Of a stretch of DNA of 64,000 nucleotides, positions 23,213 to 33,883 are shown piece after piece. The stretch covers positions 21,767,077 to 21,831,076 of the forward strand of contig JALMQS010000085.1 of the NCBI GenBank assembly GCA_024734495.1, in the 5' to 3' direction. Each line of letters begins with the position of its first letter. The first letter of the stretch is position 1. The translations under genes and the position numbers were made by a program. The notes beneath the pieces are model-generated. The model made no database searches. It worked only from the letters and a program-made list of their open reading frames with translations, and had not been told where the DNA came from. The stretch is from Forficula auricularia (Eukaryota; Arthropoda; Insecta; Dermaptera; Forficulidae).

Positions 23213-23957
23213 GGGTAATAAGGACATTTTTTAAATTTTCTATTTTATAAACTATTATAGTATTTTTACTTTGATAGCTTTTCCAGGAATTCAAAATTGT
23301 AAAATTAATAAAAGTTAAAAAAACTAAAACGCAACTCTAATTTTGATGTTCAAGGTAAACCGTAATTTGAAAATTTAATTCAGATAAAGTGTTTTTCAAT
23401 CACTGATTTTTTCATCCTTCAGATGGCAGTTGATAATAAATAGGAAATAGAACAAATCAATAAGAATTCCTCAATAATTACGGCTTTACACAAATAGAAG
23501 ATAAGAGGTGATGAACCACAGTGTGTTTAAAGTGCTGACTACCGAATCTTTCAAAAAAGTCAATTGAATAAACATTTGAATAATTTGCATTCACATCTTT
23601 CTTCCAAACCACGGGAATATTTTGTAAATTTGGAAAAATCTATCAAAAGGCAAAGATTAAACGCAAAAACGAAGTACAGAAATCGGCTAAATTCAAATTG
23701 CGCTTACGCCAAAAAGTCCTAATTTTGAAGTCATTTTAGCGAAAATGAAACAACATTATATGTCTAAAAGATAAAAGAGTTTGAATTATGAAATGTTTAC
23801 AATTTTGTTACTTACAGATACTTTTCATGTAAATTCAATTAATTCAATAAATAATACACATTTACTTTGCTTTTTTTTGATTTTCAGAATGTAGGGGTAA
23901 CAGCGATCTAAGCAAAAATATTTTGGGGTAATGGCTAAAAAAGTTCCCCGACCTCTG
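22563..23957. mobile_element. hAT-type element inserted in the hammerhead unit
   Basis: Left end CAGCGGTCGGGGAACC, right end GTTCCCCGACCTCTG. The flanks GGCTAAAA (22555-22562) and GACTAAAA (23958-23965) form an 8-bp TSD with one mismatch. The same element with shorter body and perfect TSD is at 61510-61993. No transposase is present, but AATGTAGGGGTAACAGCGA and GGTAATGGCTAAAAAAGTT near the right end are shared between copies. Its 5' end is part of an eight-fold tandem amplification. Confidence 0.9.
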
Positions 23958-24248
23958 GACTAAAACCCCGAAATATATATAGAGTATTCAATAAAATTCC
24001 AAAAAATATAATTAAATTTTTTTTTAATTTTATTTTATTTGTAGAAACACCACTATAACCCTTTAAAACTCCTATATTTATTTTAATATGAAGATATGAG
24101 TGTCTTATCTTTTTGAAAAAGTGGATGGAAGATTTTATTCAAAAAAGAACAACGTCCGGGTTTCATACCTGTATTTAAATTATATGAGTATTTATATTTT
24201 AAGATAATTTTATCAAAGATCTTAGTAAAATATTATGTATATATTTTT

Positions 24249-24344
24249 ATGTCAGAAGGTTCCGCCCCCTCAGGAGTCGAACCCGACCGCTAACTTGCTA
24301 TCCGGGCAGTTAGCCTAACCCTAGAGACGAATTTCCTCTGACAT
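24249..24344 (-). mobile_element. tRNA-like sequence with terminal inverted repeat
   Basis: On the minus strand, GGTTCGACTCC (24283-24273) is a perfect B box in a T arm TCGGG-TTCGACT-CCTGA. Upstream, GCTAACT and AGTTAGC form an extended anticodon-like stem. The ends ATGTCAG and CTGACAT are inverted repeats that prolong the acceptor stem. A second copy with the same layout is at 44436-44541. Confidence 0.65.
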
Positions 24345-25042
24345 ACATATATAAACAAGGCAAGAAAATTTATTTTAAGCTTAATCTTTTTAATAATCCC
24401 TCCCACAACCGTCAAAGAAGTTTTACTTCAACCACGCGTAAAGGTTACACTCACGAGTTTTTATTATATGAGAAATAAATTCTCTGCAGAGAATAAACAT
24501 TTTTGGAAAGAAAAAAATGATTTTTGTGCAATGATAGAGATTCAACGCCGCCTGGTAGAGATAGGGTATGCATTCAAATAGCACATTCTGCCCTTCAGGT
24601 TGCATCATCAGGCGTATAACAAAAACTTCAATTTGAGGATTACTACATTTTCGGGCCCGGGGCCCAAAATCTAAAATTATGGAATAACTAAGTATGTGTT
24701 TTTTATCAAGTGGAAAAAGTTGGTCACATGTTGGGCATGAGTCCGAGGTCCACAGGCAGGCCCGTGGAGAGCAAAAGTAAAATGATTGATATTTTAAATT
24801 TTATAAAGGTTGGTCTGGTGGGACGGGCACTTGTAGAAATTATCAATTAAGGTCTAAACTATTAACTCTAAACACAATTCCGAAAGACCTGTAAACCATG
24901 GTCTAGTCTTATATTATATGATCCATAACAAATTCGAAAGTATCATGCAAGATGTGAGTGGTAGGGCAAGTAGTAGCTTATGTATTGTCGGTGAGATTTT
25001 TTTTCTGCAGTCAAAGATCTCTAATTTAAGAGACTGTTTGAA
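24345..25042. other. Repeat-derived spacer, including an empty MITE site
   Basis: 24640-24730 (CCCGGGGCCCAAAATCT to AAAAAGTTGGTCA) is homologous to the flanks of the MITE at 19163-19429 and represents the unfilled site. The rest, including short frames at 24423-24608 and 24918-25127, is not recognised. Confidence 0.6.
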
Positions 25043-25931
25043 CACTAGAACGCCCGAAGCCGTCAATTTGACGGTTTTCACATTTCATTTCTCTTTCATT
25101 TCGTTACTATTTAAGTTAGAACTTTGAAACTCGCTGACTTTTAATCATTTTTGAATAGCTTTCTAATAAAAAATAGCACCCTATGAATTTTTATTTAGAG
25201 AAAATTATGGATTTACCAAGAACGCCCAAAAGTCGTCAATTTGACGTAACACTTTTTTACCCCAATTTTTATATTTTAAATTAATTTTTCAACTACGAAT
25301 AATTTCCATTCTTTTTTGGAACATTTCCATTCTTTTTGACCCTCAGATTATTTTTTGTTCTGCCTTTTTTTTAATTTACAATCATCCTTGAAAAACTTGG
25401 GGTAAAATAAAAAAATTATGTTTCTTTATGTTAATCTTTTTTATCTTTTGATGATTCACTTTATTATTTTACAACATTTCGAGGGAACCTACTGTTTTGA
25501 AAATCCATATATGTCGAGCCCCTAGTCTTGACATTTCATTTTTTGTTCCGTCCTTAGAATTATCAACAACAAATTCTCTCTCTCAATTTCTCGTGAGTTT
25601 TTTTCGTATATTTGTTTTTTTTTATTTCAATATTATTTATAATAATATAATATTTATAATAATAACATATAATATAGAAACTGGTTTGTTAATGATAATA
25701 CTCCATAAATATAGCATGTCAATTTTTCATTTTATATCATAATGATTATTAAAAAATTAAAATGTAATATATTAATATGTATTTTTAATATATAAATTGA
25801 TAATAGAATTATATTTATTATTATAAAAAAATAAAAAAAAATATTAAATAAAAGGAAACAGAATGATTTTATTTAGTTTGAGTGTTGAAAAATGCAAGTC
25901 GTCAAATTGACGGCATCCGGGCGTTCTAGTG
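25043..25931. mobile_element. piggyBac-like MITE
   Basis: Ends CACTAGAACGCCCG and CGGGCGTTCTAGTG are terminal inverted repeats, each followed inward by a GTCAATTTGACG palindrome. TTAA follows the right end (25932-25935), and the left flank is TGAA, close to the TTAA duplication of piggyBac. A second internal end-like motif (AGAACGCCCAAAAGTCGTCAA, 25219-25240) suggests a duplicated terminus. No transposase. A partial copy is at 48718-49102. Confidence 0.72.
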
Positions 25932-25935
25932 TTAA

Positions 25936-26372
25936 ATCCGGATATAAATTTAAGAACATTCTCAGGTCAGGTACAGAATATTTTATCAGTGAAAATGAGT
26001 CTTTGTATATATAATAATAAGTAAGTATATTTTATTCGTATCTATTTATAGCTATACATTATACCTATTTTATGAAATCAAAGTGTGACGATTTTTCGTG
26101 TTACTTTTTCTGGAAAAATTCGCTATAAACATTTTCATTGTTAATAAATAAATACAAGTTCGAGTAAATTTATATACTTCGGCTATTCGGAAATTAAAAT
26201 AAAAATTGTCTTCATTTGTATTATAATAACAAGAGCAAAGTTTTTAATTTTAAAATATACTATTGCAAAATCTAATTTACTCAAATGAAATGAGTTTTAC
26301 ATTGCGAAATAATAATACTAGTAATAATATTATCTTATTTGATAACAAAATTCACGTCGGAGGTATCAACAG
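25936..26372. other. AT-rich intergenic DNA
   Basis: Nothing recognised. Confidence 0.5.
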
Positions 26373-26534
26373 ATGCAATCTAGTAAAGGGTCGGATTCGC
26401 AATTCCCAATAGATCGAGATTTACATTTTAGGGTTGAAGTGGATCAAGTAATTCCGAAGAGAGATTTCCAATTGCAATTTGCGATGGAGCACTCATCTCC
26501 AAAAAGGAGAAAATTAAAAATTGGATTTTGTTAA
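26373..26534 (+). CDS. Possible 53-residue ORF or exon
   Basis: ATG at 26373, directly after CAACAG (acceptor-like), opens a frame to TAA 26532-26534. The peptide is hydrophilic, with an acidic middle (RVEVDQVIP) and a basic cluster SPKRRKLKIG that looks like a nuclear localisation signal. Composition is less AT-biased than the surroundings, which favours coding origin. I recognise no family. It could be a terminal exon fragment or chance. Confidence 0.3.
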   Translation: MQSSKGSDSQFPIDRDLHFRVEVDQVIPKRDFQLQFAMEHSSPKRRKLKIGFC

Positions 26535-28480
26535 TTACTTAACAAATAATAGTTGCAATAATTTGAAAACTCTGTACTCTCGACAATATATATATATATA
26601 CATTTTTTTTAATTACATTTGATATTATAAATTATTTGTTTATTTTTCATGAATAAAAAACACTTCTAATGATTTTCTTTTCAATTAAATGTACTATTAT
26701 AAAGCGCTTAACGACGACGTCGACGGAGTGGTTCTATCTTTTCAAACAAAAATACTAGAAAGTTATTTGTCCTAGAAGAGTCCCCATATTTAAAAGAAGA
26801 GATAGGACTAAATGCTAATGAGCCCAAAATTTAGTGAATGAGGGGTTCTTTCGTAAATGATTATAAATTATTTGATTAATTATCATTTACTATTATATTC
26901 CCCTGATTAGAAATTTTGACAATACCAGTGGCGTATTGAGGGATGGATGGGGGGGGTGATAATTATTTAATTATTTATTTTATTACATTGTGTGATTGTA
27001 AAATTACATTATGTGATTGTAAAATATTTTATTACATTTTGCCCTGTTCTCAATCTTGACAATACCAGTGGCGTACCGAGAGGTGATTATAAATTATTTT
27101 ATTATACTAATGGAGTACCGGGGGGATTACTATAACCCACAGGGGCGTGGCCCCCTGGCCAAGAATGCTCGCATGGTATATTTAAATTATAAGAAGGACT
27201 CGATCTTTGAAGGTCTGGGACTAACTTATCCACCAAATTTAGACTTCTTCATTGTTTCGTCTTCTCGATACTGCTACATGTAGTAGAATCTTGATTTAAA
27301 ACAAAATCCGAACAAAAAGATCTTCAGATTTTCATCAAGAAGAAGAGACCTCTTTTAACACTGAAATTTATGATAACTCGAAAGAGTAAATCAAAGTACC
27401 TAGGACACATTATATGTGCATCATTATTTATTATGAAGACGATTACAGTTGACTATAATGAGTACTTAAAAAAGTATATTAGAGAAAAAGGAAAATTTTA
27501 AAGCTGAAAATTACATGTACCTATGTTAAACTTCTTAAAAACATCTAGAATTATCATTTCTGTTATATATAGAGATAATCAAAATGATCGCCTAATGTTC
27601 TGATCGAATGAAGCAGAATGAATCTTAGATCAAATTTATAGAACAGAAAATATTTTCTATTAATGTTTTGTACTTTAACTCTACTACATCTGATATCTCT
27701 TGAAATAATATATTTTATTTTTAGCAATATTTTCCCCTCAAAAGCTTGGCATATCTAGTTCAGATTCAGAAATATCTTTCACTCATTTAAGCCCTAACAC
27801 AATATGAAATGTCTAATTTTACACGGATAGTGAATAAGGGTCGCATTTTGATAAAAGACAAGAGCTCCAGCTCCATCCAACCACACTCTCTTGTCACGCT
27901 GAATGAAAATCATCAGATATGATCAAAAATTAATATAGAGATTCTCAGTATTACCAAACACATTTGATCCCTTTGTTTTTTCCTATTTTATAGATACAGT
28001 AACATTTATTAAATTCGAATGTGATAAAATTGAATTCTCTCTTAAGGAGTTAAAAAGCAATTTTATAAACCTCAACACAGATTTAGTGAGAGTAGTCACA
28101 TTATCACCCCACCCCTCTACGCTGTAATGGTTTCCACGCGTCACGATGGTGTCTGTGTCTAGCCACAGATGGTGCTGCAGCATTAACTCTAAGCTCAAAT
28201 TAATATCTTATATTTTAATTCTAGCGCTTTATGTACATTTTTATTTTCTTGGGCAGAAAATGAGATTGAGACGTCACGCGTACATTATGCGTCACTATAC
28301 GCGTCACGTCACGCATCACGGTTGGGCTATGGTCTAGTACTAGTTCAATCATTGTCGGGAAATATATTAATTATTCGTTTTTAAAAAAATTATAAAATTA
28401 TTAAAATTTATATTTTTATAAAAAATAAATTTTTTAAGTAAACTTTTAATTATTTTTTTGAGTGTTAAATATATAGTGAC
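26535..28480. other. AT-rich DNA with CAGTGGCGTA MITE-like ends
   Basis: TTGACAATACCAGTGGCGTA occurs twice (26918-26937, 27055-27074) as the borders of a 137-bp direct repeat, each followed by a gap-type GC patch. Such ends are common in insect DNA transposons, but no complementary right end was found. A CGTCACG-rich patch lies at 28262-28325. No gene supported. Confidence 0.4.
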
Positions 28481-28481
28481 T

Positions 28482-28612
28482 GGAGCACCGAGCGAAGACG
28501 AGATATGAACGATTAAAATATTTATTTTACGACACTCCTAATTACAACCCCTTCCTTTATTTCAATCAGATTAAAATCCCTACAGGATTAATAACTCATG
28601 ACATTATAAGTA
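28482..28612. repeat. Dispersed repeat, copy 1 (ACCGAGCGAAG family)
   Basis: GAAGACGAGATATGAACGAT, ATTTCAATC(A/G)GATTAAAAT and TAATAACTCATGA recur in order at 29635-29750. The style resembles 3' ends of RTE-like LINEs; no coding part is visible. Confidence 0.6.
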
Positions 28613-28619
28613 CACCAAT

Positions 28620-29325
28620 TTAATTAGTTAAGGTAAGTGAAAGTCATATGGTATTCACTAAACATGACTAAATAATTAGTAGAAGTAAGTGAAAATCAAA
28701 TGGTATTCACTAAACATGACTAAATAATTAGTGAAGGTAAGTGAAAGTCATATGGTATTCACTAAACACGACTAAATAATTAGTAGAAGTAAGTGAAAAT
28801 CAATTGGTATTCACTAAACATGACTAAATAATTAGTGGAGGTAAGTGAAAGTCAAATGGTGTGCACAACACAACTAGTGCACTATATCCTTAGTGAATAT
28901 TGACTACGTCACTGCCTGAGAAACATGGTCTCGTTCCTCTGCCATACCTCCTTTTATACCCCTCAATGGTAATCTATTCTTAGTTATCTTCCAAGAAATC
29001 GATAATGAGCTCAAGATAAAAGTCTAATGACCTCAAAAGATTAGACTTTGCCCTGAGCTCATTAGGGATTTCTCGAAAGAAAACTAAGAATAGATTACCA
29101 TTGAGGGGTATAAAATGAGGTATGGCAGAGGGAAGAAGACCGTGTTTCTCAGGCAGTGACGTAGTCAATATCCACTAAGGATACTGGACTATTGATTTGT
29201 GCACACCATTTGGCTTTCACTTACCTCCACTAATTATTCGAATCGTGTTTAGTGAATACCATTTGATTTTCACTTACTTCTACTAATTATTTAGTCGTGT
29301 TTAGTGAATACTAAGGATTTTATAT
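28620..29325. mobile_element. Foldback element with 52-bp tandem repeats in its arm
   Basis: The left arm has five units of 52 bp (unit starts at GTAAGTGA: 28633, 28685, 28737, 28789, 28841) containing ATTCACTAAACATGACT. The inner arm (CACTGCCTGAGAAACA to TGGTAATCTATTC) and the outer repeats return inverted at 29090-29325, where only about two units remain. The loop near 29030 is short. Unequal repeat number in the two arms is the hallmark of FB-like elements. Confidence 0.88.
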
Positions 29326-29339
29326 TTATAGATATATAG

Positions 29340-29799
29340 GTTTTTAACTTCTAATTCGGACTTTTCCATATCAAATTCAGGATATTAAAAATCAATTCAA
29401 CTTCCGGTGTTTCGATTTCAAGCAAAAGCTTGCTGTACCCCTTCTAGCCTATATCGAGCTTAAGTTTCGAATTTCGTAGCTCTGAGACTTATGGTTGCGA
29501 AACGCAGTGGGGTTACATTCTTACGTACGTAAACATCAACTTCCGGTACTTCTATTTTAGCCAAAATCTTGTGGTACTTCTTGTAGCCTCTAGATAGCTT
29601 AAGTTTCAAATTTCAAGGCTCTGCGACTTACCGAAGACGAGATATGAACGATTAAAATATTTATTTTTGCGACATGACTAATTTACACCCTCTTCCTTTA
29701 TTTCAATCGGATTAAAATTTATACACGACTAATAACTCATGAGACTTGATAAGTACACCAATTTTTAGCGAAATCGTTAGAGCCGTTTTCGAGAACCCG

Positions 29800-29850
<51 letters not shown>
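29340..29850. repeat. Dispersed repeat, copy 2, ending in an (AT)n microsatellite
   Basis: Two related blocks (TCAACTTCCGGTGTTTCGAT at 29398; TCAACTTCCGGTACTTCTAT at 29528) are followed by the ACGAGATATGAACG repeat and (AT)n from 29805 to 29848. The layout resembles an RTE-type 3' region. Confidence 0.6.
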
Positions 29851-29851
<1 letters not shown>

Positions 29852-30039
29852 GGAACTGTACTCTTTCACTAATCCCTGCGTGTGGGTTCCGTGTGGCTTG
29901 TTGCGTTATTTGTGTCTAGGCTAGAGGTTTATCAAATAAAAGTTTCACTTAAGATAAAATATTTATTAACACGTATAATATTCTATATACAGGTGAATGA
30001 CAACTTTCATTCGAAGGGCGTTAATTATAAAGGCGTAAT

Positions 30040-30375
30040 AGTATTATCGTAATCCCCCCCAAAGCATGCTTTGCACGCAGCACACGTTTTGCCGACTCCC
30101 AACACTCTTTTGCGGTCAAATTGGAAAAGTGCCGGACCACTTCATTCGCGAATACATATATCCCCATGACTTCAAGGAACTGGAACTCTCTCCCAGCCTC
30201 TATCTTTCCCAGCACCTATGATCTTCAAACCTTCAAAACCAGGGTGCATAGACACCTACGTCTACACCCTCTCACTTAATCAACTTTCCCTTCTCTTCGG
30301 CAATGCAAGGGTCTTTCGAGATCCATAGGGGCTACATCTTTATTGGTGCACCCCTTCTTGCATTCGATTGCATTA
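30040..30375 (+). pseudogene. LINE ORF2 C-terminus and 3' UTR fragment
   Basis: Plus-strand translation from about 30055 includes RFADSQHSFAVKLEKC, then YIPMTSRNWNSLPASIFP and a TFKTRVHRHLR end, the same C-terminal domain as the LINE at 40.2-40.4 kb. The 3' UTR matches 11647-11830. 5'-truncated. The minus-strand frame at 30021-30215 is a shadow. Confidence 0.82.
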
Positions 30376-30734
30376 AAAAAAATCGTTAATAGAGTAAAGG
30401 GGTTGAATCTATCGTGTATCGTCTGAATCTGTTCGTGTCTGGACTGCTGTCCGTTTGATAGTCGGATTGCAAGTCTATTCTGGTAGCAAGCCAGTTTTCA
30501 AGTGTAGCTATGGCTCCCGTTGACATCATCTCGTAAGGGTAGTCGGAGAAATAACATCACGTTACAAATATTATCATTTAAGGTGGAATTGAAAAAGTCA
30601 CGTAGTGGGTTTTCCTTATTTATGACTCACTTTTCACAAGTTTCAGAGAATGGTCCTTGTGTGCTGAAAAGGATAAAAGGCCTTTGCAAGAAACGTTTGT
30701 CGGCTGAAAGGGCTTTTAGGCCGGACATCAGTCA
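30376..30734. other. Unrecognised GC-richer spacer
   Basis: This stretch is less AT-rich than average and has a 73-residue plus frame (30520-30741) rich in K, R and S. It has no recognisable domain and I do not call it a gene. Confidence 0.35.
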
Positions 30735-32330
30735 TAAGTGATCCAGATTTTATAGGGGGGGGGGCGAAATTAAAAAAAAATTCTCATCGCTATAAAAAAT
30801 ATAACAATATTTTTATTTTAGTACGAAATTCAATTAATTAATGTTTATTTACAAGAAATATATTACTTTTATACTAGGAGTGGTACCAGACTTTCAATTG
30901 GGGGGGGGGTCATGTACCGGCACCCCCCCCCCCCAGGAAATTTTGAAATTTCGGACTTCAAAAGTAGTTTTTAGAGGCGATTTTGACCCTCTGTAAAATT
31001 AAAAACATACAAAAAGAGCGCATGAAGAAGGGGAAAATATACAGGGTTACCTATTAAATGTGTATATTATGATATACTTCGACTATAGTTCGCTAATTGA
31101 GTTTTTCATATTTATATACTAAGTTTATAATGAAATTACTCATGTACCATATATATTTGAATGATTGTTTGAATGATGGTTAATAAATTGGTTGAGACTA
31201 CTAATAGTCCAGGCAAATTACGATTTGAACAGGAAATAATTCCCGGTAAAGATTTTGGTACTTACGTATTAACGCCACCGCAGCTAGATTTGGCGGTTTT
31301 AAATTTCGCCAATCTATACCTAAAGTTTGTTTGGGAACGCATTTTTTATCTAATCAATCCGAGATCATAAACCGAACCTATTTAAGTTGTTTTTTGACAG
31401 AGGGGAACTGATTTATTCTATTTTATGATTTATTTCAAAAAGTTTAGGTGTAGATTGGCGAAATTTAAAAACCGCCAAATCTAGCTGCAGTGGCGTTAAT
31501 ACGTAAGTACCAAGATTTTATTACTGGAATACCTTTATTGGTACTCCAATATTACTACCCCAAGTTTTCTCCCAAATCTGTGTTGTGGAAATTTTTCTAT
31601 GCGCCTCAAAATGAGAAAATTTCCGAGTTTTTTCAGTTTTTCTTGAATAACTCTAAAACGGCTTATCAAATCAAAAAATATCTATTAGATAAATTAAAGC
31701 TCTCTAAATTACGCGTCAAATACTAACAATTTCATCTATTTGGGTTAAGTAGAACCGGTACCAGCGCTTGTCAAAAAACAGCCCCCGGGATCACTTTTGA
31801 ATATCCCTAAAACTCGTACTTTTTGCGATTTTTCCACATTTTGACAAAGAAGGTGCAGGTTTTCGACAAAGACAATTCTATACATTTTTAAACTAGATTA
31901 AATTTGCTACAATTTAAACAAAGTTTCATCTTAATTGGATAATGGTAACCCGTGCCGCAAGGAAAATCGCAGTTTTTCCTTCATAAAATGAAAACCACTC
32001 ATCCTAGAAACTTGATTTCTGTCTCATTCTCTAGTAAATTTTGTTGACTTGAACGTTTACTTGGACCACTTTTTTGATAAAACTCTTATATTTATAGATA
32101 TTCGGATTTGATAAGCCGTTTTAGAGTTATCAGGAAAAACTGAGAAAACTCCGAAATTTTCTCATTTTGAGGCGCATAGAAAAATTTCCACAACTCAGAT
32201 TTGTGGGGAAAACTTGGGGTAGTAAAATTTAAGTACCAATAAAGGTATTTCTGCAATAATTACCGGGAATCATTTCCTGTTTATGCCATTTTTTCACCTA
32301 ATTTGCATGTAGGCCTACTATTATATTAAT
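30735..32330. mobile_element. Core-containing MITE, copy related to 53791-55245
   Basis: It aligns with 53791-55245 in order: GATCC...GGGGGGG start, TACTAGGAGTGGTACCAGAC, TATACAGGGTTACCTATTAA, GGTTAATAAATTG, GCGCCTCAAAATGAG, GAACCGGTACCAGCGC, then the shared core (31790-32090). AATACCTTTATTGGTAC to TAAAACGGCTTATCAAATC (31525-31678) returns inverted at 32100-32255. A separate MITE is nested at 31257-31510. The left terminus is worn compared with the other copy. Confidence 0.82.
31257..31510. mobile_element. Nested 254-bp MITE with perfect 8-bp TSD
   Basis: Inverted repeats of about 85 bp start GGTACTTACGTATTAACG and end CGTTAATACGTAAGTACC. AAGATTTT flanks both sides (31249-31256, 31511-31518). 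The paralogous sequence at 54.54 kb has a single AAGATTTT (54541-54548) with no insert, so it is the empty site. Confidence 0.95.
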
Positions 32331-32548
32331 GTAAAATTGATATTTTTTAAAATTAAAAAAATCTTAGTTACAACTTCTTCTAAAATGAATGCCACTATTT
32401 TATTCTACAATCTACTTATGAAAATTGTATAATATATTCTAAATAAAAACTTTTGAATTGAAAAAAAAATCATGATATCCCAATCAGCCATCGAAGGTAA
32501 CAGTAAATACATATTTTGAACAAAATAAATACTTACTAGCCAAGAAGA

Positions 32549-33655
32549 CCAGTATATCGGAGTGTGTGTGTGGGGGGGGGGGTTTCAGCTTACATTAATT
32601 GCGGGAAAAGATTTTTTTTCTTGGATCGCTTGGTATGGTGTGGGTATGCCAAATCTAAGTTTGCGACCTCGAAAGTTTGGGGGACAACATTTGGAGCCCG
32701 AAAATCCTAGAAACTTTCGCTTATAACTCGAAAACAGTTTATATTTTGTAAATAACCTTCCTATAGTAAATTAAAGAGGACAAAATTTCGCGTCGAGTGA
32801 AAAAATAAAAAATTAATCCAGTCGTTCGATTTTATAGAGATTCAAAACAGCCCCGGATCATTTTTGAATATCCCTAAAACTCGCACTTTTTTCGATTTTT
32901 TTCCTATTTTGACCATGAAGGAGCACATTTTTGGCAAAGACGACTCTAGACATTTTTAAACTAGATAGAATTTGCTACAATTAAAACAAAGTTTCATCTT
33001 AATTGGATAATGGTTACCCGTGCCGCAATGGGGTTGATGTTTTGAAAAAATGCAATTTTTTGCAAAAAATCGCAGTTTTTCCTTCATAAAATGAAAACCA
33101 CTCATCTTAGAAACTTGATTCCTATCTCATTCTGTAGGAAATTTCGTTGACTTGAACGTTTACTTGGACCACTTTTTTGATAAAACTTAGATTTATAGAC
33201 ATCCTACATTTTCCGGACAGGATATGATCCGAATCCTCAAAAGCGTCAGAGTGGTCTTTGTCGAAAACGTGCTCCTTCATGGTCAAAATGGGAAAAATCG
33301 AAAAAAGTACGAGTTTTTGGGATAGGTATTCAAAAGTGGGGGCTGTTTTTTGGATCACCATAAAAAATCAAACTACTGCACCAATTTTCTATTTTTTTTT
33401 AATCGCTGCGAAATTTTGTCCTCTTTAATTTACTATAGTAGGGTTATTTACAAAATATGGACCGTTTTCGAGTTATAAGTGAAAAACTGGAAAAAGTCCT
33501 AAAATTTCGAGGTTTTTCGGCCACCAAAAGTTGTCCCCCACACTTTTGAGGTCGCGAACTTAGATTTGGCATACCCACACCATACCAAGCGATCCTAGAA
33601 AAAAATCTTTTACCGCAATTAATGTAAGCTGAAACCCCCCACCCCTATATACTGG
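32549..33655. mobile_element. 1.1-kb palindromic MITE with core in the loop
   Basis: CCAGTATAT / ATATACTGG ends and arms of about 390 bp (TTTCAGCTTACATTAATTGC, GGATCGCTTGGTATGG, CTCGAAAACAG, ATAGTAAATTAAAGAGG with complements at 33240-33645). The loop of about 300 bp is the shared core (CTTCATAAAATGAAAACCAC, GACTTGAACGTTTACTTGG). No transposase. One arm alone recurs at 50683-51094. Confidence 0.87.
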
Positions 33656-33683
33656 ACTATTGCGGGGTTTTCTAACAAAATGT

Positions 33684-33810
33684 ATAAATCGACCTAAAAT
33701 TTAATAACATAATAGTTGCCAATTGGCTAAAAAATTAGATAGGCAAAGTTTTATCTTAATTGAACAACGGTAACCCCTGCCGTAATGAAGTTAAAGTTTT
33801 TGAAAAACAA
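33684..33810. repeat. Core-repeat fragment
   Basis: ACGGTAACCCCTGCCGTAATGAAGTT is a short, diverged piece of the core described at 31790-32090. Confidence 0.5.
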
Positions 33811-33883
33811 TTAGTAGAGATTGTGGTGTTGGTGCAAGGTGAAACATCTTTAATAAAGATAAGAGTAAATAAATATTATATGT

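Larger units (their letters stand above)
22345..24075 (+). mobile_element. Tandem pair of hammerhead-like units (Penelope/retrozyme type), split by a hAT
   Basis: A unit of about 145 bp occurs twice: GTAAATACA(A/G)CTCCTGATGAT, then AT-repeat, GAGTATTCAATAAAATTCC, and AACACCACTATAACCCTTTAAAA. Unit 1 is at 22370-22510. Unit 2 starts at 22530, is broken at 22562 by a hAT, and resumes at 23958. Each has CTGATGA (22393-22399, 22546-22552). Unit 2 has GAAA intact at 23970; unit 1 reads GATA. CTC before the core can pair with GAG after the cleavage position in both. An inverted AAAGGGTTATAGTGGTGTTT at 22349 precedes unit 1. No reverse transcriptase is visible. Confidence 0.7.

Noticed and set aside
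27056..27283. 75-residue plus frame with YNPQGRGPLAKNARMVY
   Set aside because: Starts in a MITE-like terminus and includes the GGGGCGTGGCCCC hairpin; no supporting family.
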